A stretch of 64,000 nucleotides of DNA, taken from the NCBI GenBank assembly GCA_041737835.1, contig JBGSQY010000021.1. One strand, written 5' to 3'. Shown in pieces: positions 18,024 to 27,166 of this stretch. The translations under genes and the position numbers were made by a program. Each line of letters starts with the position of its first letter. Position 1 is the stretch's first letter. The notes under the pieces are model-generated. The model was not told the DNA's origin and made no database searches. It was given only the letters and a program-made list of their open reading frames with translations. Origin of the DNA: Bythopirellula sp041737835 (GTDB taxonomy: Bacteria; Planctomycetota; Planctomycetia; Pirellulales; Lacipirellulaceae).

Positions 18024-18058
18024 ACCAATTCGGCCGAATCTGGCGAAATCACTAAAAA

Positions 18059-18101
18059 AGCACCGGACATCCGCCGTTACCCCGGCGAGGTGTTCGGTGC
18101 T
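18059..18101 (+). terminator. Long hairpin after the beta-helix gene (possible terminator)
   Basis: Imperfect stem of about 17 bp (AGCACCGGACATC... with ...GGTGTTCGGTGCT), with G-T pairs at the mismatches, centred 57 nt past the stop codon. No clean T-run follows, so termination is plausible but not certain. Confidence 0.4.
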
Positions 18102-18106
18102 ATAAT
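18098..18106 (+). promoter_or_regulatory. Extended -10 promoter element upstream of hflX
   Basis: TGCTATAAT: a perfect TATAAT at 18101-18106 with the TG extension at 18098-18099. The only -35 candidate is TTACCC at 18077-18082 (18-nt spacer). It lies 116 nt before the hflX GTG start and overlaps the end of the hairpin. Confidence 0.4.
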
Positions 18107-18221
18107 TGTTTATAGAGCCTGAGGGAGAGGAAGTTTTTTTCAGGCGAACCTTGGTTTGGCAGATGACTCCTCTTCTTCATCGCTCCCTAACTTTTAAGAC
18201 CCTTGGAGATTTCCCAACCCG

Positions 18222-19598
18222 GTGAGTTCCATCGACCGCACAGCAGGAATTAGTAGTGAATCGGCCATTCTGGTCGGTGTTCAATTATCTAGCGACCGCA
18301 CGCAAAACGGCATTCATACGAGTGATCCTTTAGACGAGCTAGCCGGCTTAGTCCAGACGGCTGGCGCGAAGGTTGTCGGTCGCATCACGCAGAAGCGGCC
18401 TTCGCCCGATCCAGCCACCTATATCGGCACAGGCAAGGTTGAAGAAATCAGACACTTCGTCGAAGTGCTTGAGGCCGATGTCGTGGTCTTTGACAACGAT
18501 TTGTCGCCGGCGCAGATTCGTAATCTTGAAGAAGCGTTCAAGGTCAAGGTCTTAGACCGAACCGAGATTATCCTCGATATCTTTTCCGGTCGGGCCCAAA
18601 CTCACGAAGCCCGTTTGGCTGTAGAGCTTGCGCAGCTTGAGTATTCGCTTCCCCGGCTGAAACGGATGTGGACCCACTTGTCGCGTATGAAGATGGGTGT
18701 GGGCATGCGTGGCCCTGGTGAAAAGCAGCTCGAAACCGACCGCCGGTTGGTGGAAAAGCGGATCAACGATCTCCGCAGCGAGCTTAAGAAAATTGAAGAG
18801 CGGAAAGAACGGGCCGTCGCGGCACGCAGCGATCGCATGACGGTTTCGCTCGTGGGCTATACGAATGCCGGTAAGAGTACGCTCATGAACCGGCTGACCG
18901 ACGCCCACGTGTTGGCCGAGGACAAGTTATTTGCCACGCTCGACACGCGGACCCGCCGTTGGCAATTGCCGGGCTGGGGGCCTGTGCTGCTGAGCGATAC
19001 GGTCGGATTTATTCGCGATTTGCCTCACCATTTGATCGCCAGCTTTAAGGCCACGCTCGAAGAAGCTCGGCAAGCGGATTTGCTGATTCATGTGGCCGAT
19101 GCAAGCAATCCTGCGGCATTGGAGCAAATTCTGGCTGTTTACGATGTGTTGCATGAACTGGGTATTGACGAGAAAGACACGATTCTCGCGCTCAATAAAG
19201 TCGACCAAGTGACCGATCCAACGTCGATCGAAACGTTGCGTACCCGCTATCCCAGTGCCGTATTAATCAGCGCCGCGAGCGGCGAGGGAATATCCCGACT
19301 GTCCAACGCCGTGAGTGAATCGCTGAGCCGTGATTTTCTCGACCTGGAAATCCAAATGGATGCCAGCAACGGCAAGCTGCTTGCGTTTCTGGCCCAGTAT
19401 GGCGAAGTTTTGAGCCGCACGTACGTCGAAAACCGTATCGTGGTGCATTGCCGGATTTCGCAGAAGTACTGGGGACGCATGCAGGACCAGCCGGATGTTC
19501 AGATTCGGCCGCATAAGAGTTCGAAGGTCCATGAGTACTCCGCGGCGACGGGCCGGCTGGAATCGCCACCTTCTGAATCAATCGACGAAGTGGCCTAA
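18222..19598 (+). CDS. hflX: Ribosome-associated GTPase HflX
   Basis: 458 residues, the usual family size. HflX is known to bind and split stalled ribosomes. The N-terminal HflX domain has 'DPATYIGTGKVEEI' and 'LDRTEIILDIFSGRAQTHEARLAVELAQLEY', and the coiled part carries 'GPGEKQLETDRRLVEKRI'. The G domain shows G1 'GYTNAGKSTLMN', G3 'DTVGF', G4 'NKVD' and G5 'SAASGEG'. A GGAG precedes the GTG start (18222) by about 14 nt; no better start is visible. It is followed closely (8 nt) by the dehydrogenase gene and then the pseudouridine synthase gene, so the three may form an operon. Confidence 0.93.
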   Translation: MSSIDRTAGISSESAILVGVQLSSDRTQNGIHTSDPLDELAGLVQTAGAKVVGRITQKRPSPDPATYIGTGKVEEIRHFVEVLEADVVVFDNDLSPAQIRNLEEAFKVKVLDRTEIILDIFSGRAQTHEARLAVELAQLEYSLPRLKRMWTHLSRMKMGVGMRGPGEKQLETDRRLVEKRINDLRSELKKIEERKERAVAARSDRMTVSLVGYTNAGKSTLMNRLTDAHVLAEDKLFATLDTRTRRWQLPGWGPVLLSDTVGFIRDLPHHLIASFKATLEEARQADLLIHVADASNPAALEQILAVYDVLHELGIDEKDTILALNKVDQVTDPTSIETLRTRYPSAVLISAASGEGISRLSNAVSESLSRDFLDLEIQMDASNGKLLAFLAQYGEVLSRTYVENRIVVHCRISQKYWGRMQDQPDVQIRPHKSSKVHEYSAATGRLESPPSESIDEVA

Positions 19599-19606
19599 GC
19601 ATTGCC

Positions 19607-20395
19607 ATGGCTCGACGCGTCCTGGAAAACCGGCGAATTCTCTTGACCGGGGCGTCACGTGGCGTGGGGCGTGAGTTGGCCCTCCAACTAGCGCGTCGGC
19701 ATGCCCGGCTATTGTTGGTCGCTCGCAGCGGCGAGGTGCTTCAGCCGTTGGTTGCTGAACTTCTGTCGGCAGGTGCCAAGAGTGCCGAGGCACTTATTGG
19801 CGATGTTACTCGTGCGGAATTTCGCGCGGAGATCATTGCTAAAGTGCAGGCCGAGTGGCAGGCGATTGACGTGCTGGTCAACAATGCGGGTGTGAGTGCC
19901 CACGGACATTTCGACGGCCATGATGAAGCGATTCTTCGGCAAATCATGGAAGTTAATTTTTATGCGCCCACGGAATTGACCCGGTTGTCGCTCCCTTTCT
20001 TGGCGCAAAGTGATGACGCACTCATTGTGAATCTCGGTTCGATCCTTGGTCACCGTGGGATGCCCTACAACAGCGAGTATTCGGCCAGCAAGTTTGCGCT
20101 CCGGGGCTGGAGTGAGGCCTTGCGTACGGAATTGCACGGGCGAGGAATTGACGTGCTGTTGGTGAGCCCTGGCACGATTGATACGGAATTCTTTAGCCAT
20201 TTGCTCGCCACGAGCGATTCGTTACCTTGGGGCAAACAGAAGGGAATTTCACCCGCCGCGGCGGCTCGCCAGATTGTGCGAGCGATTGAGCTACGGCGGA
20301 CGGAAATCTATCCCAACTGGCGCGGACGGCTGCTGGTGGCCGTCAATCGTTGGGCCCCGCGGCTTGTGGACCGCGTGATGAATCGTTTTGGCTGA
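19607..20395 (+). CDS. Short-chain dehydrogenase/reductase (SDR family)
   Basis: 262 residues, classical SDR. The cofactor motif 'LLTGASRGVGRELALQLA' (TGxxxGxG), 'NNAGVS', catalytic Ser in 'NLGSILGHRG' and 'YSASK' (Tyr-xxx-Lys) are all present, followed by 'SPGTIDTEF'. These enzymes oxidise or reduce hydroxy/keto groups with NAD(P). The substrate cannot be predicted. It begins 8 nt after hflX and its stop codon lies next to the start of the pseudouridine synthase gene, consistent with one transcript. Confidence 0.88.
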   Translation: MARRVLENRRILLTGASRGVGRELALQLARRHARLLLVARSGEVLQPLVAELLSAGAKSAEALIGDVTRAEFRAEIIAKVQAEWQAIDVLVNNAGVSAHGHFDGHDEAILRQIMEVNFYAPTELTRLSLPFLAQSDDALIVNLGSILGHRGMPYNSEYSASKFALRGWSEALRTELHGRGIDVLLVSPGTIDTEFFSHLLATSDSLPWGKQKGISPAAAARQIVRAIELRRTEIYPNWRGRLLVAVNRWAPRLVDRVMNRFG

Positions 20396-20402
20396 GGGTG
20401 CC

Positions 20403-21125
20403 GTGTTGAATTCGCCGCCGTTAGAAATACTTTATGAGAATGGTCCGTGCCTGGTTGTGAACAAAGAGGCGGGGGTGCTCACGCAAGCTCCGCGCGGCAT
20501 CGACAGCATGGAAGTGCGCGTCAAAAATTACTATCGCCAACAGGAAGGGAAGCCTGACGACGCGAATATCTATCTCGGCATCACTCACCGGATGGATCGA
20601 CCCACCACGGGCGCTTTAATATTTGCACGGCACGTCCGGGCAGCACAACGAATTTGTGCCCAGTTCGCCGAACGCACGGTCAGCAAAATCTATTGGGCAT
20701 TCTTTGAAGGTCACGTGACTCCGGACGAAGGAACTTGGACCGACTATCTGCACAAACGTCACGGCATACCTCAGCCAGAGATCGTCACGGCCGATCATCC
20801 CGCCGGCAAGCATGCGATTTTGCATTACCGCGTGCTGTGGCATTCGCCGCTGGGGAGTTGGCTCGAGATTGAGCTTGAGACCGGCCGCACACATCAAATA
20901 CGTGCCCAAGCACGGGCGCGTGGCTATGCGCTGGTGGGGGATGAGGATTACGGCAGCAAGATCGCTTTTGGCGAACCGAAGGAAGACCCCCGCGAACGTC
21001 CGATCGCGCTTCATGCCCGCTCAATTGGGTTTCGGCACCCAATGACACAGGAACCGGTGAGTGTCGTCGCGCCGCTTTCTAAGGCGTGGGACAAGTTTGA
21101 ATTGCCGCGGGAATTGATTGGCTAA
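20403..21125 (+). CDS. RluA-family RNA pseudouridine synthase
   Basis: About 240 residues, without an S4 domain. The catalytic motif is 'HRMDRPTTGALIFAR', a variant of HRLDRxTSG with the conserved Asp present. 'VVNKEAGVLTQAPRG' and 'ETGRTHQIRAQARARGYALVGDEDYG' are further RluA-family blocks. The enzyme makes pseudouridine in rRNA or tRNA; the target site is unknown. GTG at 20403 is preferred because GAGGG lies 4 nt before it; an in-frame TTG at 20388 would overlap the dehydrogenase gene by 8 nt. It is one of two pseudouridine synthase genes in the window. Confidence 0.85.
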   Translation: MLNSPPLEILYENGPCLVVNKEAGVLTQAPRGIDSMEVRVKNYYRQQEGKPDDANIYLGITHRMDRPTTGALIFARHVRAAQRICAQFAERTVSKIYWAFFEGHVTPDEGTWTDYLHKRHGIPQPEIVTADHPAGKHAILHYRVLWHSPLGSWLEIELETGRTHQIRAQARARGYALVGDEDYGSKIAFGEPKEDPRERPIALHARSIGFRHPMTQEPVSVVAPLSKAWDKFELPRELIG

Positions 21126-21127
21126 AG

Positions 21128-22651
21128 CTAGTTCGCGATCCAGCCCAGCGATTCCATGCCGTTGTAAATCCAGGGATGCGTCCAGGGATTCCAGGTGGGG
21201 TAGCTTGCCGAAAACACGGAAATAGCGAGCAGCACAAGGCAAAGTGCCTTTCCGCCGCGGGATGTGCTGAGCTTGTCGACGGTTGGCAACATGGCCCACA
21301 ACCACAACGGAGCAAACCAGAACATCCAGCGTAAGCCGCTGGTCATGCCGCCGTAGTTGCGATCTTCGAGTGGTCTGAGGGCAATGAAGAACGTCAGGCA
21401 AACGACGGTGAGAATCGCGATTCCCAGTGCGATTTGGCTCGTACTGCGTTCCCCGCCTCGCCACCACATGACCAGTCCTACCATGCTCAAAAGCCAAACC
21501 GGAGTGAGCGAAAACACGCCGTGATGGCCGAACAAACAATGCCAAGCATATTTGAGCTTTGATTCCTCGCCACGATCAATCCCTTGGCGATTGGCCCAGT
21601 AGCTTTTGATTTCGACTCCTTCGACCGTGTATTTGTATTGATACCAGTTTTCCTCGCCCTCTTCGGTTGTGCGGAAAGCGTAGGGAGGCGATAGCGTGCC
21701 GTGTGCGGCGTAGTTGGTGCCGAACACAGCGAGAGCAATAATGGCCGCAGGTGGCAAAAAACCGATCAACCAAGCACGGCGGTTTCGGGTCAACAGAGCC
21801 AACGCCACAAGGGCAAACATTGAAAGGGCGGGGAGCTCATTAGCGGCCGTGAACGCTGCCGCGATGCCGCAAACGGCGTAATCGTGGATGCGACTCGAGC
21901 CATCGCACCAAATCCGTGCAAAGCTTGCCAGGGAAACAGCGGCGAACACTGCAGCGATCGTGTGATTGTTGAGCACCACGGCAAATGTTCCAAGCATCGT
22001 GCCAAAGCATGCCGTGGCGACCAAGAAAATTCGTGCCCAATCGGTTTTACCAAAGCGTTCCGCCAGTTGAGCGACAATCACCAACATCCACGCTAACGGC
22101 AGCACATTCACCGTGAATAGCATGAATCTGCCAATCAAATAAGGATGCTCGGCGAGAGTCATGCCCGTGAGTTTATGAATCACCCAGTATTCACCGGCAA
22201 GCAGTGTAATTAGTAGCGGAGGCTTGCTGGAATAAATGTGTAGCTCGCCGTCATCACCCCGATGCTGGACCATGTCGATGGTGTTCCATACATCCCGATC
22301 GATGAGCGTATCAATTTCGAAGGTGCCTAATTCCACAAGGGCACGGATCGCCAGCCAGCGACTGCGGTCGTTGGCGCTCAAGAAGGGACGTTGCAACTGA
22401 TGCTCAAGCTCGAGGCGTTCTCGCTGCGCTGCTAATTGCTTGGCATGTTCCTCATCGGAGAGATTCTTTAAACGGAGTTGCTCTTCGAATGTTTGTAACT
22501 CACGATTGACGACATGCCGCTCAAGATCAATGCGATTGATCGAATTGACCGACAACAAGCGGCCGGTCATATTCCCCACCGCGATGGCGATCAGGATTGC
22601 GTAAATTCCCCAACGCAATGACGTTTGAGCAGCGCTGCCTTGCGGGCTCAT
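21128..22651 (-). CDS. Multi-pass membrane protein, possible GT-C-type glycosyltransferase
   Basis: 507 residues with about nine to ten hydrophobic segments. After a first helix (GIYAILIAIAVGNM) there is a charged, coiled-coil-like stretch (about residues 45-95) and then a loop 'IDTLIDRDVWNTIDMVQHRG...YSSKPPLL'. That loop, with acidic residues before the next helix and an 'SKPP' motif, resembles the first periplasmic loop of GT-C enzymes that use polyprenyl-phosphate sugars. The start overlaps the stop of the GT2 gene upstream by 4 nt (ATGA), so translation is probably coupled. GT2 enzymes of that type make the lipid-linked sugar that GT-C enzymes use. The family assignment is inferred, not certain. 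Confidence 0.6.
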   Translation of the reverse strand: MSPQGSAAQTSLRWGIYAILIAIAVGNMTGRLLSVNSINRIDLERHVVNRELQTFEEQLRLKNLSDEEHAKQLAAQRERLELEHQLQRPFLSANDRSRWLAIRALVELGTFEIDTLIDRDVWNTIDMVQHRGDDGELHIYSSKPPLLITLLAGEYWVIHKLTGMTLAEHPYLIGRFMLFTVNVLPLAWMLVIVAQLAERFGKTDWARIFLVATACFGTMLGTFAVVLNNHTIAAVFAAVSLASFARIWCDGSSRIHDYAVCGIAAAFTAANELPALSMFALVALALLTRNRRAWLIGFLPPAAIIALAVFGTNYAAHGTLSPPYAFRTTEEGEENWYQYKYTVEGVEIKSYWANRQGIDRGEESKLKYAWHCLFGHHGVFSLTPVWLLSMVGLVMWWRGGERSTSQIALGIAILTVVCLTFFIALRPLEDRNYGGMTSGLRWMFWFAPLWLWAMLPTVDKLSTSRGGKALCLVLLAISVFSASYPTWNPWTHPWIYNGMESLGWIAN

Positions 22652-23658
22652 GATTCCGGGTTCTCGGTGGACTGAGAGATTTTTAAATGCTTTCCTAGCG
22701 TCGTTCGCTTCTCTGGTTCGGTGTGGGCTGCGATGGAATAGGCGTCGGTGTCGCGGGAGAGTAGGGCCGAGATCAGCTCAGCGACAAATCCCAGCGCCAA
22801 AAGTTGCGCCCCGATCAACAACAGCACGAGCGAATAATACAAAGCCGCGGTCTCATGCAGATGAATTGGCACATGACCGGGTAGTCGCGATACGCACCAT
22901 AGAATGGCCAAATAGCCCATCCCGAGAATGCCAAGTGCCAGCGACGACAAAGCCGCCATCCCCAGCCAATGCTGCGGGCGTTGGTTAAAGCGGGTGATGA
23001 ATCGCACGGTCAACAAATCAAGCAGCCCCTTGGGAATGCGTGACCAACCGTACTTGGATTCGCCAAAAAGTCGCGGGCGATGTTTCACCACGACTTCGCC
23101 GACGCGAAAGCCGCGGGCAGCAGCGAGCACGGGAACAAAGCGGTGCAGCTCGCCGTACAGACGCACTTCGTTGATAACGTCGCGGCGAAAACATTTGAGG
23201 CCGCAATTGTGATCGTGTAGACGAACGCCCGTCATCGCGCTCACAAGCTTATTGAATATTTTCGATGGCCAGATTTTGTGCCAAGGGTCATGGCGTTCAC
23301 GTTTCCAGCCGTTCACCACGTCGAACCCTTCGTTGAGCCTCGCAATCAAGTTCGGGATCTCGGCCGGATCGTCCTGCAAGTCGGCATCCATCGTGATGAT
23401 GATTTCTCCGACAGCTGCATCGAAACCGGCGCTCAGCGCGGCCGATTTGCCAAAATTTCGCCGGAAGCGAATACCTAACACTCGCTGATCCTGGCGTGCG
23501 AGTTTCTCGATGGTTTTCCAGGTGGCGTCGGTGGAACCATCATCCACAAAGATAATTTGCAGGTCATATTCCCGCGCAGCGGCCACTGCCGAGAGCTGTT
23601 CGTGCAGCTCTTCAAGGCAAGGAGCTTCGTTCAGGGTGGGGATAACGACGCTGATCAT
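22648..23658 (-). CDS. GT2 glycosyltransferase, polyprenyl-phosphate sugar synthase type
   Basis: 336 residues. The N-terminal GT-A domain begins 'MISVVIPTLNEAPCLEEL', has 'IIFVDDGSTDATW' (nucleotide binding) and the metal-binding 'MDADLQDDP'. Two transmembrane helices lie at about residues 235-310 ('LGMAALSSLALGILGMGYLAILW', 'ALYYSLVLLLIGAQLLALGFVAELISALL'). This is the layout of the GtrB/ArnC/DPM1-like family, which transfers a sugar from a nucleotide sugar to undecaprenyl or dolichyl phosphate at the inner membrane. It is the first gene of a two-gene minus-strand operon, overlapping the downstream membrane protein by 4 nt. Confidence 0.88.
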   Translation of the reverse strand: MISVVIPTLNEAPCLEELHEQLSAVAAAREYDLQIIFVDDGSTDATWKTIEKLARQDQRVLGIRFRRNFGKSAALSAGFDAAVGEIIITMDADLQDDPAEIPNLIARLNEGFDVVNGWKRERHDPWHKIWPSKIFNKLVSAMTGVRLHDHNCGLKCFRRDVINEVRLYGELHRFVPVLAAARGFRVGEVVVKHRPRLFGESKYGWSRIPKGLLDLLTVRFITRFNQRPQHWLGMAALSSLALGILGMGYLAILWCVSRLPGHVPIHLHETAALYYSLVLLLIGAQLLALGFVAELISALLSRDTDAYSIAAHTEPEKRTTLGKHLKISQSTENPES

Positions 23659-23894
23659 AGGGTCGGCTGATCATAGCTCGAATGGGGAGTGTTGGGCTCT
23701 CTCTCCAGAATAGCAGATCAGGGGGCATTCGCCAAAACGCTGATTTCCCCGGGGCCGCCTTCGGCAAGGAATCGTTGCCGCGAGCATTTCTTGTCTTTCA
23801 CGAAGGTGACTTTGCCTTTTAGAATGACTTGGCAAGATGCCGTTGTTGGGGACGAAATCCCCACGGAGAAGAAATTGCCGATAAGGAGCACCAC

Positions 23895-25121
23895 GTGCCA
23901 CGCGTCGTTTCGTTTATTGTTCTGCTGACCATCGTGCTGCTGATCGGCATGAAGTTCTTCGAGGTGATGGTCCTTTTTATCGTGCCGTTGTTTCTCTCGG
24001 CCGTGCTGGTCGTCATTTTCAAACCTGTTCATCTGTGGATTTTGTCGAAAGTGGGGCGTCATCGTCGCATCGCGGCGGCGCTGACGACGCTGGTCATTGT
24101 GCTGATTGTGCTGTTGCCCACGCTCGCCATGACAATGCGGGCCATTGCCGAAGGGATGGAGCTTTATTCCACTTACGCCGTCGCGGCGGTCGCCAGCGAA
24201 GCTAAGGCCGTCGACGAAGCTGAGAGTGAACAGGCAGCCGTGGGTGGAGATGAAACGGAGCAGCATAAGAAAAATGCCTTGGATACCCTGGTCACGAAAA
24301 TCGTCAACGAAATCAACGCCAAAATTTTGATCCGGCTGAATTTGCCTGAACTCGATGTCGACGCCACGAACAAGGCGATTCAGGAAAACTTGGTCAGCAC
24401 GGTAGCGCCGATTGCGGTGGGGGGCTTACAAATTTTGACCAGCATCCTTGTGGGGCTGGCGATCATGGTCATCTCGACCTATTACTTCTTCGCCGATGGA
24501 CCGTACATGCTGATTGCCCTCATGCGAATGTCGCCGCTGGACGATGCCTACGAGCGAGAACTTCTGGAAAAGTTCAGCGACATTAGCCGTTCGGTCGTCG
24601 TGGCAACGCTGGTTTCGGCAATCGTGCAAGGCCTGCTGGCGGGGATTGGCTTCTTTTTTGTCGGACTCGATAAAATTTTCTTCCTGACGGCGATCACCAT
24701 TTTCTTCGCCATGATTCCGTTTGTCGGGGCGGCAGCGATTTGGGTCCCCGTCTGTCTGGTGCTCTATTTTCACGACGAGCGGCCCATGGCGGCGTTGGTC
24801 TTGGCAGGGTATTGCACGGCCGTGGTTTCGATGGTGGATAACGTCCTCAAACCCTACATCTTGCATGGCCAAGCGAATTTGCACCCGCTGCTGGCGCTGT
24901 TGAGTGTGATCGGTGGGGTGCAGGTGCTGGGCCCTATTGGAATTCTCGTGGGGCCGATGCTGGTGGCCTTCTTGCAAGCATTGATCAACATGCTCAACAA
25001 GGAAATCGAACAAATGAACTTTTCAACTTCCTTGCAGCCTGTGATCGATGCGATCGATCCCCCTTCAACGATCCAGGCCGCCGCAGAGCCAGCTGTGCCC
25101 GATCAAACCAAGGTTCCTTGA
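23895..25121 (+). CDS. AI-2E family transporter (first copy)
   Basis: 408-residue membrane protein with about eight hydrophobic segments. The family signature region 'VQGLLAGIGFFFVGLDKIFFLTAITIFFAMIPFVGAAAIWVP' and 'DNVLKPYILHGQANLHPLLALLSVIGGVQVLGPIGILVGPML' is clear. Members are named for autoinducer-2 export (TqsA), but many work on other solutes, so the substrate is open. An acidic, Glu/Ala-rich cytoplasmic loop (about residues 100-135) is an insertion. GTG at 23895 is chosen because a perfect AAGGAG lies 6 nt before it; the protein then starts directly with the first helix. A second family member is at 46560-47636. Confidence 0.88.
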   Translation: MPRVVSFIVLLTIVLLIGMKFFEVMVLFIVPLFLSAVLVVIFKPVHLWILSKVGRHRRIAAALTTLVIVLIVLLPTLAMTMRAIAEGMELYSTYAVAAVASEAKAVDEAESEQAAVGGDETEQHKKNALDTLVTKIVNEINAKILIRLNLPELDVDATNKAIQENLVSTVAPIAVGGLQILTSILVGLAIMVISTYYFFADGPYMLIALMRMSPLDDAYERELLEKFSDISRSVVVATLVSAIVQGLLAGIGFFFVGLDKIFFLTAITIFFAMIPFVGAAAIWVPVCLVLYFHDERPMAALVLAGYCTAVVSMVDNVLKPYILHGQANLHPLLALLSVIGGVQVLGPIGILVGPMLVAFLQALINMLNKEIEQMNFSTSLQPVIDAIDPPSTIQAAAEPAVPDQTKVP

Positions 25122-25308
25122 TAAGTGCTATCACTCTCAGTGTGAAGCACTACTAGCCGTGCTGGCTTGTCTAGGAGATTTTTGCACATCGGGTTAGAAT
25201 GACCCGGTCGAGTGTTCCACTCGAAGGATCGATGGAATCGTCCCACTTTCTTCAACGAGTGGGATAGGAGTTTGTGCGACGCGATTTTCGCGAAGAAGGG
25301 ATTCAACC

Positions 25309-26814
25309 ATGAGTGCTGCGCTGGTCGCCTCATTTGCTTTTAAGCTGGGCTTGGCTTCGTTGATGGGTATCGTGTGCGGTTGGCAGCCGATGCCCGATGG
25401 CAGTCAAAGCTACGAATGCGTCGTCCAGATCGAGCCCGAACTTCTCGAATCGCTCAAACGGGGCGATTCAATTCCTTTGTCCGTGGAAGTCCCCGAGCAC
25501 GTGCGGCCCATCGGTCGCATTCGTTTGACCGTCGGCCACGGCGATTTGCCACAGCAGACGCTTGCGACAACTTTCAAGCCCTGGCCTGCAGATGATAAAC
25601 AGTCGCGAGACGGCGTTGTTGAGACGCAATACACGACGAACAATGCCGCGCCCAATAACGCTTACAACAACTACCAGCAGCAGCCTGTGAACGGACAGAT
25701 TCTGCCGGTTAATCAACCGATCACCGATACGCAAAATGCGTTTGCTCGCTCTTTGCAAAACGGCGGGCAAGCGGTTCGGGACAACATCGATCAGGCCACC
25801 CAAGATATTTTGCCACCCGAAACGAGGCAAAGTGTGTCCAACGCCATGGATCGCGCAGGTCAGCAACTGGGCGAGAATTTGCAGAATGCGGGTGACACGG
25901 TTCATGAGGACATTCGGCAAATGTTCGGCGCGCAGCCTGCGACAGGGAATAGCTCCCAGATTCTTCCGCCGGGAAGTTCCAACGCTGCACCGGCAAACAA
26001 CCAGCAAGCCGCGCAAATCATGCCCACTGATACGAGCAACATGAACACGCGTCGGCGACTCGATCAACCAATCAGTGCACCGCCGACCAACGATTGGCAA
26101 AGCATGCCACAGACTGTCAATAATTCACCGAGCCAGCCTGTTAATAATCAACGCAGCAATCTGAACGCGGCTCCTGCTACTACGGACCGATATTCGTCCT
26201 TAGCAGGATCGAATTCCAACATCGTGCCTCAGAGCAACGCTCCGCAAGATTATCGTCAGCAACCGAGCAACAATTTTGCGACGGCAGACAACCGCAATAC
26301 TCCCCCCGCCACCGAGCCACTTAGAAATCCTGCGGGGCCTGAATTTCCAGCGTTTACTCCGAATCTCGGCAACGACCAAGCGATCACGCCCACGCCGAAC
26401 CAACCGCCGTCCTCGGCCAACGTCGCGGAGATTCGCCGTGACATGCTTAATCAGCCGGCCAATGCCGACATCCAAGGAGCCAACGGTTTGCCTATTGGCC
26501 AGGAACCAGTTCGCAACCCGGCACCAGCCGCTCAAACGGTCAGCACACCGTCGACACCCACGGCCAACGATTTCAATTGGAACACCAAGCCTCAAGCCCA
26601 GCCGCAACCTCAACAATACCAGCAACAAGCACTTGATGCCGCGTTGGCTGGCTCGGCGGGGACGTTCCCACTCTTGCTATCGTGGGTGCTACTGAGTGGT
26701 TCGGGGGCGGGCAATCTTTACTTGTTCTGGAGCTATCTCGACGTGCGGAATAAGTACCGCGATCTGGTCGACGATGCCGCCCGGCGAATCAGTGGCCGCC
26801 GCGTGCGTGATTAA
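25309..26814 (+). CDS. Membrane-anchored protein with long Q/N/P-rich linker, function unknown
   Basis: 501 residues, not recognised as a known family. The N-terminal 100 residues start with a hydrophobic helix (AALVASFAFKLGLASLMGIV) and then a short folded-looking region. Residues about 135-205 are helical and repetitive ('NGGQAVRDNIDQATQDIL', 'MDRAGQQLGENLQNAGDTV'). The next 240 residues are low-complexity, rich in Asn, Gln, Pro, Ser and Thr. A C-terminal transmembrane helix ('TFPLLLSWVLLSGSGAGNLYLFWSYL') and a basic end ('ISGRRVRD') close it. Such a layout would span or tether across the envelope. An AAGGGA precedes the ATG. Confidence 0.65.
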   Translation: MSAALVASFAFKLGLASLMGIVCGWQPMPDGSQSYECVVQIEPELLESLKRGDSIPLSVEVPEHVRPIGRIRLTVGHGDLPQQTLATTFKPWPADDKQSRDGVVETQYTTNNAAPNNAYNNYQQQPVNGQILPVNQPITDTQNAFARSLQNGGQAVRDNIDQATQDILPPETRQSVSNAMDRAGQQLGENLQNAGDTVHEDIRQMFGAQPATGNSSQILPPGSSNAAPANNQQAAQIMPTDTSNMNTRRRLDQPISAPPTNDWQSMPQTVNNSPSQPVNNQRSNLNAAPATTDRYSSLAGSNSNIVPQSNAPQDYRQQPSNNFATADNRNTPPATEPLRNPAGPEFPAFTPNLGNDQAITPTPNQPPSSANVAEIRRDMLNQPANADIQGANGLPIGQEPVRNPAPAAQTVSTPSTPTANDFNWNTKPQAQPQPQQYQQQALDAALAGSAGTFPLLLSWVLLSGSGAGNLYLFWSYLDVRNKYRDLVDDAARRISGRRVRD

Positions 26815-27166
26815 TATGGTTTGAATCACAAATCTTAAGAATGAGACGAATAGTTATTTGAACAACTCAAGGTTGCTCCCCATCACGAAGGCGGGGAATT
26901 CTTGTTAAATCATGTTGATGCCTCGCTAAAAATTCTGGCAAAATTCTCGCAAGATTTCCTGCTTTCGAGCGACTTATCTAATACATGCTCTTAAGCAATG
27001 CCGCTCGATGGCTAGCGTATAAGAATTGCTTTTTCAGTCGACAATATGGCTGAGAATATCCAATTCCCAATATTTTTGGGGAATCTGTAACCCTGTCGGC
27101 TGTCTGGCTGCATCTATTTGAATAGATAGTCCTAACACTACGACTGACACATAGTCGAGGCACTCC
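26815..27166. other. Intergenic region with a gene-end fragment and AT-rich tail
   Basis: 352 nt without a gene. It contains a 51-nt copy (26854-26904) of the 3' end of the Mrr-like gene at 28412 and then AT-rich DNA leading to the thioredoxin-like gene. A small inverted repeat (ATTCCC...GGGGAAT) lies near 27061-27085. Confidence 0.6.
26854..26904 (-). repeat. 51-bp direct repeat, left copy (detached 3' end of an Mrr-like gene)
   Basis: Read on the minus strand it encodes QEFPAFVMGSNLELFK then a stop, exactly the last 16 codons of the gene at 28412-29296. It differs at 2 of 51 positions, both synonymous (CCC/CCA for Pro, AAA/AAG for Lys). Similarity stops abruptly at 26905. The two copies bracket the thioredoxin-like gene. 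Confidence 0.85.
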
